This document shows positions 1 to 8,730 of a stretch of DNA of 64,000 bases, in pieces. Location of the stretch: positions 2,420,356 through 2,484,355 of the forward strand of contig CP121690.1 of the NCBI GenBank assembly GCA_038396605.1, in the 5' to 3' direction. This stretch comes from Eubacteriales bacterium mix99 (lineage in GTDB: Bacteria; Bacillota; Clostridia; Caldicoprobacterales; DTU083). A program made the translations under genes and the position numbers. The notes under the pieces are model-generated. The model was given only the letters and a program-made list of their open reading frames with translations, was not told where the DNA came from and did not search any database. Within the stretch, counting starts at the first letter, position 1. The number at the start of each line of letters is the position of its first letter.

Positions 1-1
1 C

Positions 2-193
2 AACAACCGTCAGATGATCCCGGAGGCAAAAAATGCTTTGAACAACATGAAATATGAAGTGGCCGGACAGCTGGGTGTGAATCTGAAGGAAGGATATAAT
101 GGTGATCTGACTTCAAAGGAAAACGGATATGTCGGCGGATATATGGTAAAGAGAATGATTGAGCAGGCAGAGAAACAGATGAGCGGAAGATAA
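2..193 (+). CDS. Alpha/beta-type small acid-soluble spore protein (C-terminal part)
   Basis: The window opens inside this gene, so only the last 63 codons are seen; the reading frame runs from base 2 to the TAA at 191-193. The peptide contains the family core: NNMKYEVAGQLGVNL followed by a GYNGDL stretch, then a GGYMVKRMI segment that matches the second conserved helix. Proteins of this family coat DNA in the forespore, shift it toward A-form and protect it from UV and chemicals; they are degraded by the Gpr protease at germination. A strong intrinsic terminator follows 31 bases after the stop, so it is probably a single-gene transcript, in relatives made late in the forespore under SigG. Its promoter lies outside the window. 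Confidence 0.93.
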   Translation, partial: NNRQMIPEAKNALNNMKYEVAGQLGVNLKEGYNGDLTSKENGYVGGYMVKRMIEQAEKQMSGR

Positions 194-224
194 AAGGGAC
201 CGGAAGTTATTTGAACAAATAACG

Positions 225-253
225 AAGGGAACGGATGGTATCCGTTCCTTTTT
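225..253 (+). terminator. Intrinsic terminator of the spore protein gene
   Basis: A 9-bp perfect stem (GGAACGGAT at 228-236, ATCCGTTCC at 240-248) with a 3-base loop is followed by five T residues. It lies 31 bases past the spore protein stop codon. Confidence 0.9.
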
Positions 254-477
254 GCTGTTCCCGCCTTTTCGGAGAGGATGTCCGCCCTCTCCGAAAGCCA
301 TTGGTTTTTCCGGATCATTTTCTGTCAATTTTCCTTTGAAGGAAAACACTGGTGACGTTGTTTCATCACCAGTGTTGGAGAGGAGAAATTGAAGGAAGAG
401 CTCTATGGGGAATATTGAGATTTGCTCTCAATACTCCTATTATTAACCGTCAGGAATAAATTATGCATGTTTCCTTC
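254..477. other. Gene-free spacer carrying three further stem-loops
   Basis: No protein-coding frame with a ribosome binding site is seen between the spore protein and rsmD. The stretch holds three more perfect inverted repeats after the terminator: TTTCGGAGAGG (267-277) with CCTCTCCGAAA (286-296); AACACTGGTGA (345-355) with TCACCAGTGTT (366-376); TATTGAGA (413-420) with TCTCAATA (426-433). None is followed by a clear T run on the + strand. They could belong to a structured RNA, be binding sites, or be remnants of small repeats; nothing in the sequence decides this. Confidence 0.6.
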
Positions 478-506
478 TTGTCCACTATTTGGGATTATGT
501 TAAAAT
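478..506 (+). promoter_or_regulatory. Probable SigA promoter for rsmD-coaD
   Basis: A -35 box TTGTCC (478-483) and a -10 box TAAAAT (501-506) are separated by 17 bp, 47 bp before the rsmD start. It lies downstream of the alternative upstream ATG at 463, which argues against that start. Confidence 0.5.
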
Positions 507-552
507 AAAATCACCGACGAGAAAATTCAGGGAATGGGAAGGATCGTGGATC

Positions 553-1119
553 ATGCTTCGAATTATAGCAGGAGAGTGCAAAGGCAGGATTTTGAAGACT
601 GTCCCCGGAAGGAGCACCCGGCCTACCACCGATCGGGTAAAGGAATCGGTATTCAATATTCTTCAGCCCAGATTGTATGGAGCTTCAATATTGGATCTTT
701 TTTCCGGTACCGGAAATTTAGGACTGGAGGCGATGAGCCGGGGGAGTCGAAATGCGGTTTTTGTGGAGAGGGCTCCTGCTGCGTTGGCGGTTCTCCGTGA
801 GAACTGTCAGGCACTGCATTATACCGATGCTGTGGAGATTCTCGCACAGGATGTCCAAAGGGCGATTTCCCTGCTTTCCGCAAGGCGGGGAGTGTTTGAT
901 ATTGTTTTTATGGATCCTCCCTATGACAGCGATCTGGAGGCCGTGACGATTGCCGCATTGGATGTTTCCCATCTGGTGGCAGACGGCGGAAAGATCGTTG
1001 TGGAGCACTTGCTTCAGGATGAACAGGAGGACAATATCGGCGGTTTTATCCGATATGATATGCGTAAATATGGGAACACCGCCGTCAGCTTTTATGGAAA
1101 GGAAACAGCACAGAAATGA
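553..1119 (+). CDS. rsmD: 16S rRNA (guanine966-N2)-methyltransferase RsmD
   Basis: RsmD uses S-adenosylmethionine to methylate N2 of G966 of 16S rRNA in the assembling 30S subunit. The protein begins MLRIIAGECKGR, the usual RsmD opening, and shows the SAM-binding motif DLFSGTGNLGLEAMSRG near residue 50, an acidic VER end of strand 2, and the catalytic DPPYDSD motif near residue 125. Start: ATG 553 is preferred over the in-frame ATG at 463 because family members begin at this point, a GGAAGGA sequence lies upstream, and a plausible promoter sits between the two candidates. The length (188 aa) is normal. The gene overlaps coaD by 4 bp (ATGA), the common rsmD-coaD pair in Firmicutes. Confidence 0.93.
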   Translation: MLRIIAGECKGRILKTVPGRSTRPTTDRVKESVFNILQPRLYGASILDLFSGTGNLGLEAMSRGSRNAVFVERAPAALAVLRENCQALHYTDAVEILAQDVQRAISLLSARRGVFDIVFMDPPYDSDLEAVTIAALDVSHLVADGGKIVVEHLLQDEQEDNIGGFIRYDMRKYGNTAVSFYGKETAQK

Positions 1120-1595
1120 AAACAGCAGTATATCCCGGTAGTTTTGATCCCATTACCAACGGACATCTGAACATCATTCAAAGGGCTTCCCGGATGGTTG
1201 ACCGTCTCATTGTTGCAGTGGTAAAGAATCAGAGCAAGGACCCATTGTTTACAGCAAAAGAGCGTATGGAGCTGATCCGGAAATCGGTCCGTGAGATTCC
1301 CAATGTGGAAGTGGCACATTTTGATGGCCTGTTGGTTCGTTTTGTTGCAGACAGAAAGGCCGATTTCATTATCAAGGGCCTGAGGTCAAACGCCGATTTT
1401 GAATATGAATTGCTGATGGCATCGGTGAACCACAGCCTTCTGCCGGATGTGGAGACTCTGTTTCTAATGACCAATCCGAAATATGCTTATTTAAGTTCCG
1501 CTGTGGTCAGGGAGGTCGCAGGTCTTGGAGGCGATATCCGGGATTTTGTACCGGATGTAGTAAGGAAGGACATATTGGACAAGTTCAGGGAATAG
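1116..1595 (+). CDS. coaD: Pantetheine-phosphate adenylyltransferase (PPAT)
   Basis: CoaD catalyses the reversible, fourth step of coenzyme A synthesis: 4'-phosphopantetheine plus ATP gives dephospho-CoA and pyrophosphate. The 159-residue protein has the family's nucleotidyl-transfer motif GSFDPITNGH at residues 8-17, where the histidine contacts ATP. The C-terminal half has KYAYLSSAVVRE, matching the conserved ISSS/T-type ATP-binding loop in position, here LSSA. Length is typical. It is translated from an ATG that overlaps the rsmD stop, and the next gene starts 11 bases on, so the three are likely co-transcribed. Confidence 0.96.
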   Translation: MKTAVYPGSFDPITNGHLNIIQRASRMVDRLIVAVVKNQSKDPLFTAKERMELIRKSVREIPNVEVAHFDGLLVRFVADRKADFIIKGLRSNADFEYELLMASVNHSLLPDVETLFLMTNPKYAYLSSAVVREVAGLGGDIRDFVPDVVRKDILDKFRE

Positions 1596-1606
1596 GGGTG
1601 GAGAAC

Positions 1607-2056
1607 ATGGATATTTTCGGTCTTTTGGACGTTCTGGAGGATGAACTGCAAAAGGGAGCGAATCTTCCGTTTGCTTCCAGGGCACTGATTGACAGGGACA
1701 AGTGTCTGGAAACGATAAAGGAAATCCGGCTCAGTCTTCCGGAAGAAATGAAACAGGCAGAGTGGGTCAAGAAAGAACGTCAGCGGATTCTGGTGGAGGC
1801 GCAGAAGGAAGCGGATACCATCTCCACGGAGGCGGAGCAGCGGATCAAGTCATTGGTGGATGACAATGAAATTACCCAGAGCGCCTATCAGCAGGCAAGG
1901 GAGATTACAGAAAATGCTCAGAACAGTGCCAAGGAAATCCGCCTGGGGGCAAAGGAATATGCAGATAACCTTCTGGAGAATGTGGATGGATATTTGTCAG
2001 AGCAGCTGCAGATCCTGCGCGGCAACCGCCAGGAACTGAACGTCAAAAAGCGGTGA
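1607..2056 (+). CDS. Coiled-coil protein of unknown function downstream of coaD (ATPase subunit H-like)
   Basis: A 149-residue soluble protein rich in Glu, Lys, Gln and Ala. From about residue 40 to 125 it is predicted-looking long helix or coiled coil, resembling stalk subunits such as V-type ATPase subunit H/E, and homologues next to coaD in Clostridia are often just called ATPase. No ATP-binding motif is visible, so that name is not supported. ATG 1607 is chosen over GTG 1598 because the ribosome binding site GGGGTGGAG overlaps the GTG. It directly abuts the stop codon of the convergent ylbJ gene. A structural or scaffold role is inference only. Confidence 0.8.
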   Translation: MDIFGLLDVLEDELQKGANLPFASRALIDRDKCLETIKEIRLSLPEEMKQAEWVKKERQRILVEAQKEADTISTEAEQRIKSLVDDNEITQSAYQQAREITENAQNSAKEIRLGAKEYADNLLENVDGYLSEQLQILRGNRQELNVKKR

Positions 2057-3268
2057 TCAGTGTCTGCCCGACCGGGCTTTTTCCGATTTTTCGAAAAGAC
2101 AGCACAGGACGGCAAGCAGGGCGATGCAGAGGATACCTGCAACAAGCAGATGCAGGGACGAAAGAAGGATCTCCTTCCACCCCGGGGAAAAGGCTCCCGG
2201 GAAAGGGCGAAATACTTCCGATGCTGCGGGATAAAGCAACCGGGTCAACGGAATGGACAGCAGGGCAGCCAGGATCCCATGAAGGAATTTGCACAGGGCA
2301 TACAGGCTGAATCGCACCCCGGTTCCGGACAGGAGGCTGGCAGTCTGCGCATGGATAGACAGTCCGCTCCATCCAACCAGAAAGGAGACGGCTGCAATTT
2401 TCTGCTGCAGGGAAACAGAAGTCATGCTGACCAGTTTTCCGCCGGTGGTTACCTCAAGCATTCCACCGATGATGGACTTTACCAGGGAATGGCCGATATG
2501 GAATGGCTTAAGAGGAATGGACACGACAGTGGCAATCGCATCGATTACTTTGATTCTCATCAGCAGATCGATGACTACGGAAAAAAACACTATAAAGCCT
2601 CCCACCATCAGCAGGACGTTGACGGAGTTCCGGACAGCGTCACCAAGGAGCTCTCCGATGGGTCTGCCGTCCCGTTCCCTTGCATCGCTGAGAGCCGACA
2701 GGGCTTTGGAAAGACGAACAGAGGATTTTTGCCTCTTTTCGCCTTTGGTATGATAAAAGCGGAATGCCAGGCCAATCAGGATGGCTGCACTGAAATGGCT
2801 GAGCAGGAGAATTGTTCCGCTTTCCGGACTGTTCAGCATACCGACGGCCACAGCCCCCACCAGGAACAGTGGGCCGGAAGTGGAGCAGAAGCTCAGGATT
2901 CGCTGTGCTTCGTCCACGGTGATTTTTTTCTGCTTCCGAAACAGGGAAACCAGCCGAGCCCCTGTTGGATATCCGGAGGTGATACTCATGATCCAGATAA
3001 AGGAACTGCAACCGGGACAACGGAAGAGCGGCCCCATAACCGGATCCAGGAGAACAGACAAAAAATCCACCACCCCCAGTCCTGCCATGATTTCCGATGC
3101 AATAAAAAAGGGAAGAAGGGCCGGAAATACTGAATGCAGGAAAACATCCAGCCCGGACAGGGCGGCTTTGTAAGCTTCTTTTGGGAATGCCAGAATGGAT
3201 ATCAAGAGGAGAAGGGCAGTCAGACCGGGAAGAGCAGCATGCCAGGTCCTGGATTTCTGATGATTCAT
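2057..3268 (-). CDS. ylbJ: Sporulation integral membrane protein YlbJ
   Basis: A 403-residue polytopic membrane protein with about eight to ten hydrophobic segments. It carries two nucleoside-transporter Gate-like regions, including IWIMSITSGYPTGARLVSLF near residue 95 and the SGPLFLVGAVAVG segment. In Bacillus subtilis ylbJ is a SigE-controlled gene needed for normal spore cortex formation, and the family is restricted to spore formers; the transported molecule is not established. The ribosome binding site AGGAGG lies 8 bases before the ATG on the minus strand. It is transcribed divergently from the patatin gene, sharing an 85-bp intergenic region that holds a perfect palindrome. Confidence 0.92.
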   Translation of the reverse strand: MNHQKSRTWHAALPGLTALLLLISILAFPKEAYKAALSGLDVFLHSVFPALLPFFIASEIMAGLGVVDFLSVLLDPVMGPLFRCPGCSSFIWIMSITSGYPTGARLVSLFRKQKKITVDEAQRILSFCSTSGPLFLVGAVAVGMLNSPESGTILLLSHFSAAILIGLAFRFYHTKGEKRQKSSVRLSKALSALSDARERDGRPIGELLGDAVRNSVNVLLMVGGFIVFFSVVIDLLMRIKVIDAIATVVSIPLKPFHIGHSLVKSIIGGMLEVTTGGKLVSMTSVSLQQKIAAVSFLVGWSGLSIHAQTASLLSGTGVRFSLYALCKFLHGILAALLSIPLTRLLYPAASEVFRPFPGAFSPGWKEILLSSLHLLVAGILCIALLAVLCCLFEKSEKARSGRH

Positions 3269-3317
3269 ATAAAGCCTCCTGAAGATGATCAGATTACTGT
3301 TTTCAATCCGTAAGTTT

Positions 3318-3340
3318 ATCCAATAATATATGTATTGGAT
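3318..3340. promoter_or_regulatory. Perfect 8-bp inverted repeat between ylbJ and the patatin gene
   Basis: ATCCAATA (3318-3325) and TATTGGAT (3333-3340) are separated by 7 bases. The second arm directly abuts the AAGGAGG ribosome binding site of the patatin-like gene. It could be an operator for a dimeric regulator or an RNA hairpin next to the Shine-Dalgarno sequence. The regulator is not identified. Confidence 0.5.
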
Positions 3341-3353
3341 AAGGAGGGATTCT

Positions 3354-4157
3354 ATGAACCAAAAACCGAAAATCGGCCTTGCACTGGGAGGCGGTGCCTC
3401 CAGGGGCTTTGCCCATATCGGTGTGATTCAGGTGCTGGAGGACATTGGGATAAAGCCGGACTACATAGCCGGGAGCAGCATGGGAGCCATTATCGGTGCC
3501 CTGTACGCCGCCGGAGCAACTCCGTATATGATCGAAGGGATTGCCAACAATGTCAATGCAAAGCTCTGCTATGACGTCGGCTTTTCCAGAAAGGGCCTGA
3601 TACGGGGAAAGCGGCTGGAAGAGCTGATTCAGCTCCTTACCCGGAATATGGACTTTAGGGATCTGCCCATTCCCCTGGGAGTGACTGCCGTGGATCTGAT
3701 CACAAATGAGCGGGTGGTGATCAACGAAGGAAAAGTATATAAGGGAGTGCGTGCAAGTGTTTCCATTCCGGGGATTTTTCATCCGGTACCGGACGGCGAC
3801 AGGGTTTTGATTGACGGCGGCATTCTGGAGCGTGTTCCGGTGCGTGTTGTGCGTGAAATGGGGGCAGACATTGTAATAGGAGTGGATGTGGCATTCCACG
3901 GAAAGCATCGTCCTCCGGAAAACTTTGTGGAGACCATCCTTCAGACCATTGAGGTAATGGATCTGGAGATTTTAAAACACACTGTTCCCACGGGTGACAT
4001 TATGATCCGTCCGGAGGTGTATCTCCCCAATCCCATGTCCCTGGAGAATGTGGACGTCGCAGTGGAAGCCGGCAAAGAAGCAGCGCTGAAATCTGTGGAT
4101 CAACTGAAGACTCTGGTGCAGGGGCAGGATCCGGAGCAGCCGGAACCGGGAAAATAA
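3354..4157 (+). CDS. Patatin-like phospholipase family protein (RssA/YchK type)
   Basis: A 267-residue lipid acyl hydrolase of the patatin fold. It shows the oxyanion loop GGGASRG at residues 10-16, the nucleophile elbow GSSMG (G-x-S-x-G) near residue 42, and the aspartate of the catalytic dyad in LIDGGILERVPV near residue 160. There is no signal peptide or membrane segment, so it is likely cytoplasmic and acts on membrane lipids or acyl esters; the substrate is unknown. Start: ATG 3354 has AAGGAGGGA four bases upstream, clearly better than an upstream in-frame ATG at 3330 that lies inside the palindrome. It ends 30 bases from the convergent tmcAL stop. Confidence 0.92.
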   Translation: MNQKPKIGLALGGGASRGFAHIGVIQVLEDIGIKPDYIAGSSMGAIIGALYAAGATPYMIEGIANNVNAKLCYDVGFSRKGLIRGKRLEELIQLLTRNMDFRDLPIPLGVTAVDLITNERVVINEGKVYKGVRASVSIPGIFHPVPDGDRVLIDGGILERVPVRVVREMGADIVIGVDVAFHGKHRPPENFVETILQTIEVMDLEILKHTVPTGDIMIRPEVYLPNPMSLENVDVAVEAGKEAALKSVDQLKTLVQGQDPEQPEPGK

Positions 4158-4187
4158 AATAAGACTTTTTTCCTGGCAGCAGTTAAA

Positions 4188-5441
4188 TTACGGAATGGGC
4201 AGAATCCTGTGGGTAAAATCCCTGTCCCCTTTGCGTCCATTTGGGTTTTTCATTCCCAGACTGTAAAGATCCCCGGCCAGCCGGTCAAATGCGAACATTT
4301 CCTGGACGGGCTTTCCCTCCTTGGCAATATGGGCAGCTTTCGTGATAATGGGGACACGGGCTGTTTTCTTCAGCTGCTTCAGAAGGGGCGCAGCATGTTC
4401 GGAGAATGCGAGGATGCGCAGGTATTTCGGGCCCGTGTCGTCATTCAGCGTGCGGAAGGTTTCCGTGGTCAGATCAAGCAGACCATGGACCAATATCCTC
4501 TGCAGTCTGGTTTGCGTATATCGCCTGGTTTTCAGGGAGGAAATCAGCTCTTCCAGGCTGGACGCATTTTGAGCGGATTTTCGGATCCGATTTTCCAAAC
4601 CTTCGCTGACATCCATCCAGGATTTTATTTCTGCTGTGGTACTGCGTCTTAGGATTCCCAGGAACAAATTTTCCAGGGATTCCGTGCGTACTGGCCCCAT
4701 TCCGTCCGCAAAGGCATCGGATAATATCTGAAAGACGGCCTGCGGTACGGCATTTTCCACTTTGCTGTCCAGCCCGTGCTGAAGGATCTCCTTTCGGATG
4801 GAGGCGGCACTTGTGATTCCCTTTTTGATCCGTTGGGAGCCGTAGGAGGAGCGAATGCGATGAACGGTTACCGGGGCAATCGGACTTCCGGTCTGCTTCA
4901 GCGCTTTCAGATATTCCACTGCCAGAATGGCGTTGCTGTCGGACAGAATACTTCTGATGCTCCCGGCGGATTCTTCCGAAGAAGGGGCCAGATAGTGAAG
5001 GACAGCCTGAGATCTTGCAGCAGGAAAGGACAATCCCTGCTGCAGAAAGGATTTCAGATTGTTCCGATAAACTTGGCTTTCCGGGACAAATAGTTCTGCG
5101 ATGGTTTTCAGCTGCTCCAAATCATTGATTTCACTGCCGAAGCTGAGATAATCGGTCAGCCCGGTATGATTGAGAGTCTGAACGGCACCGTAGGCAAAGA
5201 GCTCAGCGGTTTGAACCGCGTAGACGACCGGAAGTTCCAGCACCAGGTCGGCTCCACAGTGTACGGCAGCTTCTGCCCGTATCCATTTATCGGCAATGGC
5301 AGCTTCTCCTCGCTGCGTAAAATTGCCGGACTGGACGACGACGACAAAATCCGGTCGTACCAACTCTTTTGATTTCATTAAGTGATAAAGATGTCCATAA
5401 TGAAAAGGATTGTATTCTGCTATGATTCCCAGAACTTTCAT
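4188..5441 (-). CDS. tmcAL: tRNA(Met) cytidine acetate ligase TmcAL (YlbM family)
   Basis: TmcAL activates acetate with ATP to acetyl-AMP and transfers the acetyl group to N4 of the wobble cytidine (C34) of elongator tRNA-Met. The N-terminus MKVLGIIAEYNPFHYGHLYH carries the HxGH-like nucleotidyltransferase motif, followed by QSGNFTQRGEAAI and the DLVLELPVVYAVQTAELFA stretch that is nearly invariant in the family. The length of 417 residues is normal (about 400). This family was formerly annotated as a generic nucleotidyltransferase. The neighbouring + strand genes pta and ackA make acetate, the substrate, but they are divergently transcribed, so the link is only contextual. Confidence 0.94.
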   Translation of the reverse strand: MKVLGIIAEYNPFHYGHLYHLMKSKELVRPDFVVVVQSGNFTQRGEAAIADKWIRAEAAVHCGADLVLELPVVYAVQTAELFAYGAVQTLNHTGLTDYLSFGSEINDLEQLKTIAELFVPESQVYRNNLKSFLQQGLSFPAARSQAVLHYLAPSSEESAGSIRSILSDSNAILAVEYLKALKQTGSPIAPVTVHRIRSSYGSQRIKKGITSAASIRKEILQHGLDSKVENAVPQAVFQILSDAFADGMGPVRTESLENLFLGILRRSTTAEIKSWMDVSEGLENRIRKSAQNASSLEELISSLKTRRYTQTRLQRILVHGLLDLTTETFRTLNDDTGPKYLRILAFSEHAAPLLKQLKKTARVPIITKAAHIAKEGKPVQEMFAFDRLAGDLYSLGMKNPNGRKGDRDFTHRILPIP

Positions 5442-5681
5442 TGTTTGCTCCCTTATGGATAGTAGTCCGCTCCATTGGAATAATATTTAGCGGCGGGGAA
5501 GATCTTTCCGAAAAATCTTCCTGTTGTAATTATATAGAAATTCCATTGGCCGGGCAAGACAAAAAGGTCCTGTAATAAATAATATGGAGGAATTTTGACT
5601 TTTATGTAGAATAATTATCTGGTTGACTATTTTTAATATGATCCTATTCGTTTGTAATGGACAGGGAAAGGAGTTGGATAA

Positions 5682-6674
5682 ATGTCTGTATTGCAGCAGA
5701 TACGCGAAAGAGCATCCAAATTGGGTAAGACAATCGTATTGCCGGAAGGAGAGGAGCAGCGGGTGATTGAAGCCGCTTCCATCCTTGCCAGGGAGGGCAT
5801 TGCAAAGGTGATTCTTCTTGGTGATCCGGAAAACATTTTCGGAAAGGCAAAAGAAGCGGATCTGACCAATGTTACGATTCTGGATTATCTGCATTCGGAT
5901 AAAATGGAGTCCTATGTAAGAAAATTTACGGAGCTTCGGAAGAAAAAGGGAATGACCCCTGAAAAGGCTGCCGAAATCATGAAAGATCCGCTTTATTTTG
6001 GGGCTATGATGGTTAAAATGGGGGATGCGGACGGTATGACAGCCGGTTCGGTTCATGCTACCGGAGATGTCCTTCGTCCCGCATTTCAGATTATCAAGAC
6101 GGCTCCCGGGATATCGGTGGTATCCAGCTGCTTTGTCATGGAACTGCCGGATTCCCGATATGGAGATGACGGGGTTCTTGTTTTCGGAGACTGCGGCGTC
6201 AATCCGGATCCCACTGCAGAGCAGCTTGCGGATATTGCCGTATCCACCGCCAGGACGGCAAAAACCATTGTGGGCATGGAGCCGGTTACGGCATTGTTGT
6301 CCTTTTCCAGCAAGGGCAGCGCATCCCATGATCGGGTGGACAAGGTAAGGGAAGCTGTCGGACTGGCCAGGAAATCGGCTCCGGAGTACTTATTTGACGG
6401 GGAGCTGCAGGCTGATGCCGCTTTGGTCGAAGACGTGGCAATGAGCAAGGCTCCCGGCAGCAAGGTGGCAGGCAAAGCCAATGTATTGGTATTCCCGGAT
6501 CTGGATTCCGGCAATATCGGATACAAGCTGGTGCAGCGTCTGGCAAATGCGCAGGCGGTCGGACCGATCTGCCAGGGGCTGGCCAGGCCGGTCAATGATT
6601 TGTCCCGCGGATGCAATGCCCGCGATATTGTGAACGTCGTTGCCATTACCGCCATTCAGGCGGGATTGGAGTAA
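5682..6674 (+). CDS. pta: Phosphate acetyltransferase (phosphotransacetylase)
   Basis: Pta converts acetyl-CoA and phosphate to acetyl phosphate and CoA, the first step of acetate formation. The 330-residue protein is the short type without the N-terminal DRTGG domain. Recognisable family segments include [14 protein letters not shown] near residue 20, [20 protein letters not shown] near residue 115, [29 protein letters not shown] [18 protein letters not shown], and the [20 protein letters not shown] stretch near residue 270. AAAGGAG lies 8 bases before the ATG. AckA follows 18 bases after the stop, forming the standard pta-ackA substrate-level ATP pair. Confidence 0.97.
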   Translation: MSVLQQIRERASKLGKTIVLPEGEEQRVIEAASILAREGIAKVILLGDPENIFGKAKEADLTNVTILDYLHSDKMESYVRKFTELRKKKGMTPEKAAEIMKDPLYFGAMMVKMGDADGMTAGSVHATGDVLRPAFQIIKTAPGISVVSSCFVMELPDSRYGDDGVLVFGDCGVNPDPTAEQLADIAVSTARTAKTIVGMEPVTALLSFSSKGSASHDRVDKVREAVGLARKSAPEYLFDGELQADAALVEDVAMSKAPGSKVAGKANVLVFPDLDSGNIGYKLVQRLANAQAVGPICQGLARPVNDLSRGCNARDIVNVVAITAIQAGLE

Positions 6675-6692
6675 TAAGGAGTGTTTGATCAA

Positions 6693-7907
6693 ATGAAAAT
6701 ATTGGTAATCAACGCGGGGAGTTCTTCCGTGAAATACCAGCTGATTGACATGGAGGAGGAAGGCGTTCTGGCCAAAGGCAATGCGGAGCGCATCGGTCTG
6801 GAAGGATCCTGTCTGAAGCATACCCCGGCCGGGAAAGAAACAGTAAATATAACTGCAGAATTCAAAAATCATGAAGATGCCATCAAGAAGATCATCGAAG
6901 CCCTGGTTTCTCCGGAGTATGGGGTCATAAAGGATATGAGCGGGATCGATGCAGTAGGGCACCGCATTCTGCACGGCGGCACGAAATTGATTCAGCCTGT
7001 TCTGATTAATGATCAGGTTGTGGAGACCATAAGGGAAAACATCGATCTGGCTCCCCTGCAGAATCCGGCCAATATCATGGGCATCGAAGCATGTCGCAGG
7101 GTGATGCCGGATACGCCCATGGTCGCCATCTTTGATACGGCATTTCATCAGACCATGCCGCCGAAGGCATTTCTGTACGGCCTTCCCTATGAGCAATATG
7201 AAAAATATCAGATCCGGAAATATGGATTCCATGGAACATCCCACAAGTATGTGGCACGTCGTACCGCTCAATTCCTGCACAGGCCGCTGGAGTCCCTGAA
7301 GATGATCACCTGCCATCTGGGCAACGGCTCCAGTATTGCAGCGATCCGCTATGGGAAGTCTGTGGATACCAGCATGGGCTTTACTCCCCTGGCCGGTGTT
7401 CCCATGGGGACCCGCTCCGGCAGTATTGATCCGGCCATAATAAATTATATGATAAAAAAGGAAAATATGACCGAGGATCAGGTTTACAATCTCCTGCACA
7501 GGGAATCCGGTATGCTTGGAATTTCCGGTATCAGCAGTGATTTCCGTGATTTGGAGGCTGCTGCAAAGAAAGGCGTGGAGCGGGCTCAGCTGGCATTGGA
7601 TGTTTTCAGCTATCAGGTGAAGAAATATATTGGCGCCTATGCAGCGGTTCTGGACGGGGTGGACTGTATTGTATTTACAGCCGGTGTTGGTGAGAATACG
7701 GTTTGTGTCCGGGAAGCTGCCTGCCAGGGTCTGGATTACATGGGAGTAAGGATTGACCCGGAAAAGAATCAGAATATAGCAAGCTGGAAAACAAAGGAAG
7801 GTATCATTTCCACTGCGGATTCCAGGGTTCAGCTATTGGTCATACCGACCAACGAGGAATTGATGATTGCCCGGGAAACGATGGAATTGGTGCATCCCGG
7901 ATCCTGA
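6693..7907 (+). CDS. ackA: Acetate kinase
   Basis: AckA transfers phosphate from acetyl phosphate to ADP, giving acetate and ATP. The 404-residue protein begins [19 protein letters not shown], the conserved ASKHA-fold opening. It also shows [10 protein letters not shown] near residue 90, [10 protein letters not shown] near residue 147 with the catalytic Asp, [19 protein letters not shown] near residue 208 and GVGENT near residue 330. Start: ATG 6693 gives the canonical N-terminus and lies 11 bases after AAGGAG; a GTG at 6681 is too close to that site. It is co-transcribed with pta. Confidence 0.97.
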   Translation: MKILVINAGSSSVKYQLIDMEEEGVLAKGNAERIGLEGSCLKHTPAGKETVNITAEFKNHEDAIKKIIEALVSPEYGVIKDMSGIDAVGHRILHGGTKLIQPVLINDQVVETIRENIDLAPLQNPANIMGIEACRRVMPDTPMVAIFDTAFHQTMPPKAFLYGLPYEQYEKYQIRKYGFHGTSHKYVARRTAQFLHRPLESLKMITCHLGNGSSIAAIRYGKSVDTSMGFTPLAGVPMGTRSGSIDPAIINYMIKKENMTEDQVYNLLHRESGMLGISGISSDFRDLEAAAKKGVERAQLALDVFSYQVKKYIGAYAAVLDGVDCIVFTAGVGENTVCVREAACQGLDYMGVRIDPEKNQNIASWKTKEGIISTADSRVQLLVIPTNEELMIARETMELVHPGS

Positions 7908-7946
7908 TTTTGTTTTCCCTTGGGAATCCGACCTGCTTTTCGCTAC

Positions 7947-7975
7947 TTGACAAACCGGCAGAGGATTCATATAAT
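7947..7975 (+). promoter_or_regulatory. Consensus SigA promoter for DUF177-rpmF
   Basis: A perfect TTGACA (7947-7952), 17-bp spacer and perfect TATAAT (7970-7975) lie 21 bp before the DUF177 gene. It should be a strong housekeeping promoter, fitting a ribosomal protein transcript. Confidence 0.9.
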
Positions 7976-7996
7976 TTATAAGTCAAAGGTTGTGAG

Positions 7997-8533
7997 ATGA
8001 AGATGAAGCCTCTGAAGATCGACATAACGAATATCCGAAGGGAAATTGCTGCAGAACAGAATTTTGACCGGAAGTGGATTCCAGAGGATATGATCTGGCA
8101 GGGAGAGCCCTTGCGGTTCCGGGATCCTTTGCACGTGAAGGGCAGGATTTTCAACGGAGGGGATGTATTGTTGCTGACTGCAGATGTAAAGGGCAATATC
8201 ATCCTGCAGTGTGGAGCCTGCCTGGAGAGTTATGTGCAGGGTTTTGACTTTCCCATTGAGGCAAGGCTGAAAAGTGCTCCGAATAAGGAAAACCCGGATT
8301 ATTTTGTGTATAAAGGAAATGAAGTGGACCTTTCTGAAATCGTCCTGGAATTTCTTTTATCGGAGCTTCCCATCCGAAGACGATGCCGGAAGGATTGCAA
8401 GGGCCTGTGTCCGGTATGCGGGGCCAATCGGAACGATGGGGAATGCTCCTGCACCATCACCGGGAAAACGGATCCGGAACTTACGGTTGATGAACGGCTC
8501 AAGCCTCTCCGGGATTACTTTTTCAATCAATAA
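7997..8533 (+). CDS. DUF177 family protein (YceD)
   Basis: A 178-residue protein of the YceD/DUF177 family, nearly always encoded directly before rpmF. It has a conserved C-x2-C pair, CGACLESY, near residue 74, and a C-terminal zinc-binding pattern CRKDCKGLCPVCGANRND near residue 133. In plants and E. coli the family is implicated in 23S rRNA accumulation or 50S assembly; its biochemical activity is not settled. The start ATG 7997 has only a weak GTGAG site upstream; ATG 8003 is an alternative. Twelve bases separate it from rpmF. Confidence 0.92.
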   Translation: MKMKPLKIDITNIRREIAAEQNFDRKWIPEDMIWQGEPLRFRDPLHVKGRIFNGGDVLLLTADVKGNIILQCGACLESYVQGFDFPIEARLKSAPNKENPDYFVYKGNEVDLSEIVLEFLLSELPIRRRCRKDCKGLCPVCGANRNDGECSCTITGKTDPELTVDERLKPLRDYFFNQ

Positions 8534-8545
8534 GGAGGTGTGGAA

Positions 8546-8725
8546 ATGGCAGTACCAAAAAAGAAAACGTCCAAGGCAAGACGGGATAAGAGAAGAGCCC
8601 ATTGGAAGCTCAGCGCACCGGAAATTGTGACCTGCCCCCAATGTGGGGAACCCAAATTGTCGCATCGCATTTGCAAACATTGTGGTTATTATGATGAGAA
8701 ACAGGTTATCAAAGAAGCAGAATGA
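8546..8725 (+). CDS. rpmF: 50S ribosomal protein L32
   Basis: The 59-residue protein begins [20 protein letters not shown], the signature L32 N-terminus. It contains a zinc-ribbon of two CxxC pairs, CPQCGEPK and CKHCGYYD, so it is the zinc-binding (C+) paralog type. ATG 8546 is preceded by a strong AAGGAGGTG. It is followed by a terminator, closing the DUF177-rpmF operon before fapR, which has its own promoter. Confidence 0.97.
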   Translation: MAVPKKKTSKARRDKRRAHWKLSAPEIVTCPQCGEPKLSHRICKHCGYYDEKQVIKEAE

Positions 8726-8730
8726 AAAGA

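Noticed and set aside
2060..3133. A long open frame on the + strand opposite ylbJ
   Set aside because: It has low-complexity, Gly/Gln/His-rich composition with no family resemblance, no good ribosome binding site, and lies entirely over the well-supported ylbJ gene; it is an antisense shadow.
4146..4176. Inverted repeat CCGGGAAAA/TTTTCCTGG between the convergent patatin and tmcAL genes
   Set aside because: It could be a bidirectional terminator, but the T run is inside the stem and neither side is followed by a U tract, so it is not annotated.
5622..5656. TTGACT followed by TATGAT upstream of pta as a promoter
   Set aside because: The spacing is only 8 bp and no other -10 box lies at 16-18 bp, so no promoter is called for pta-ackA.
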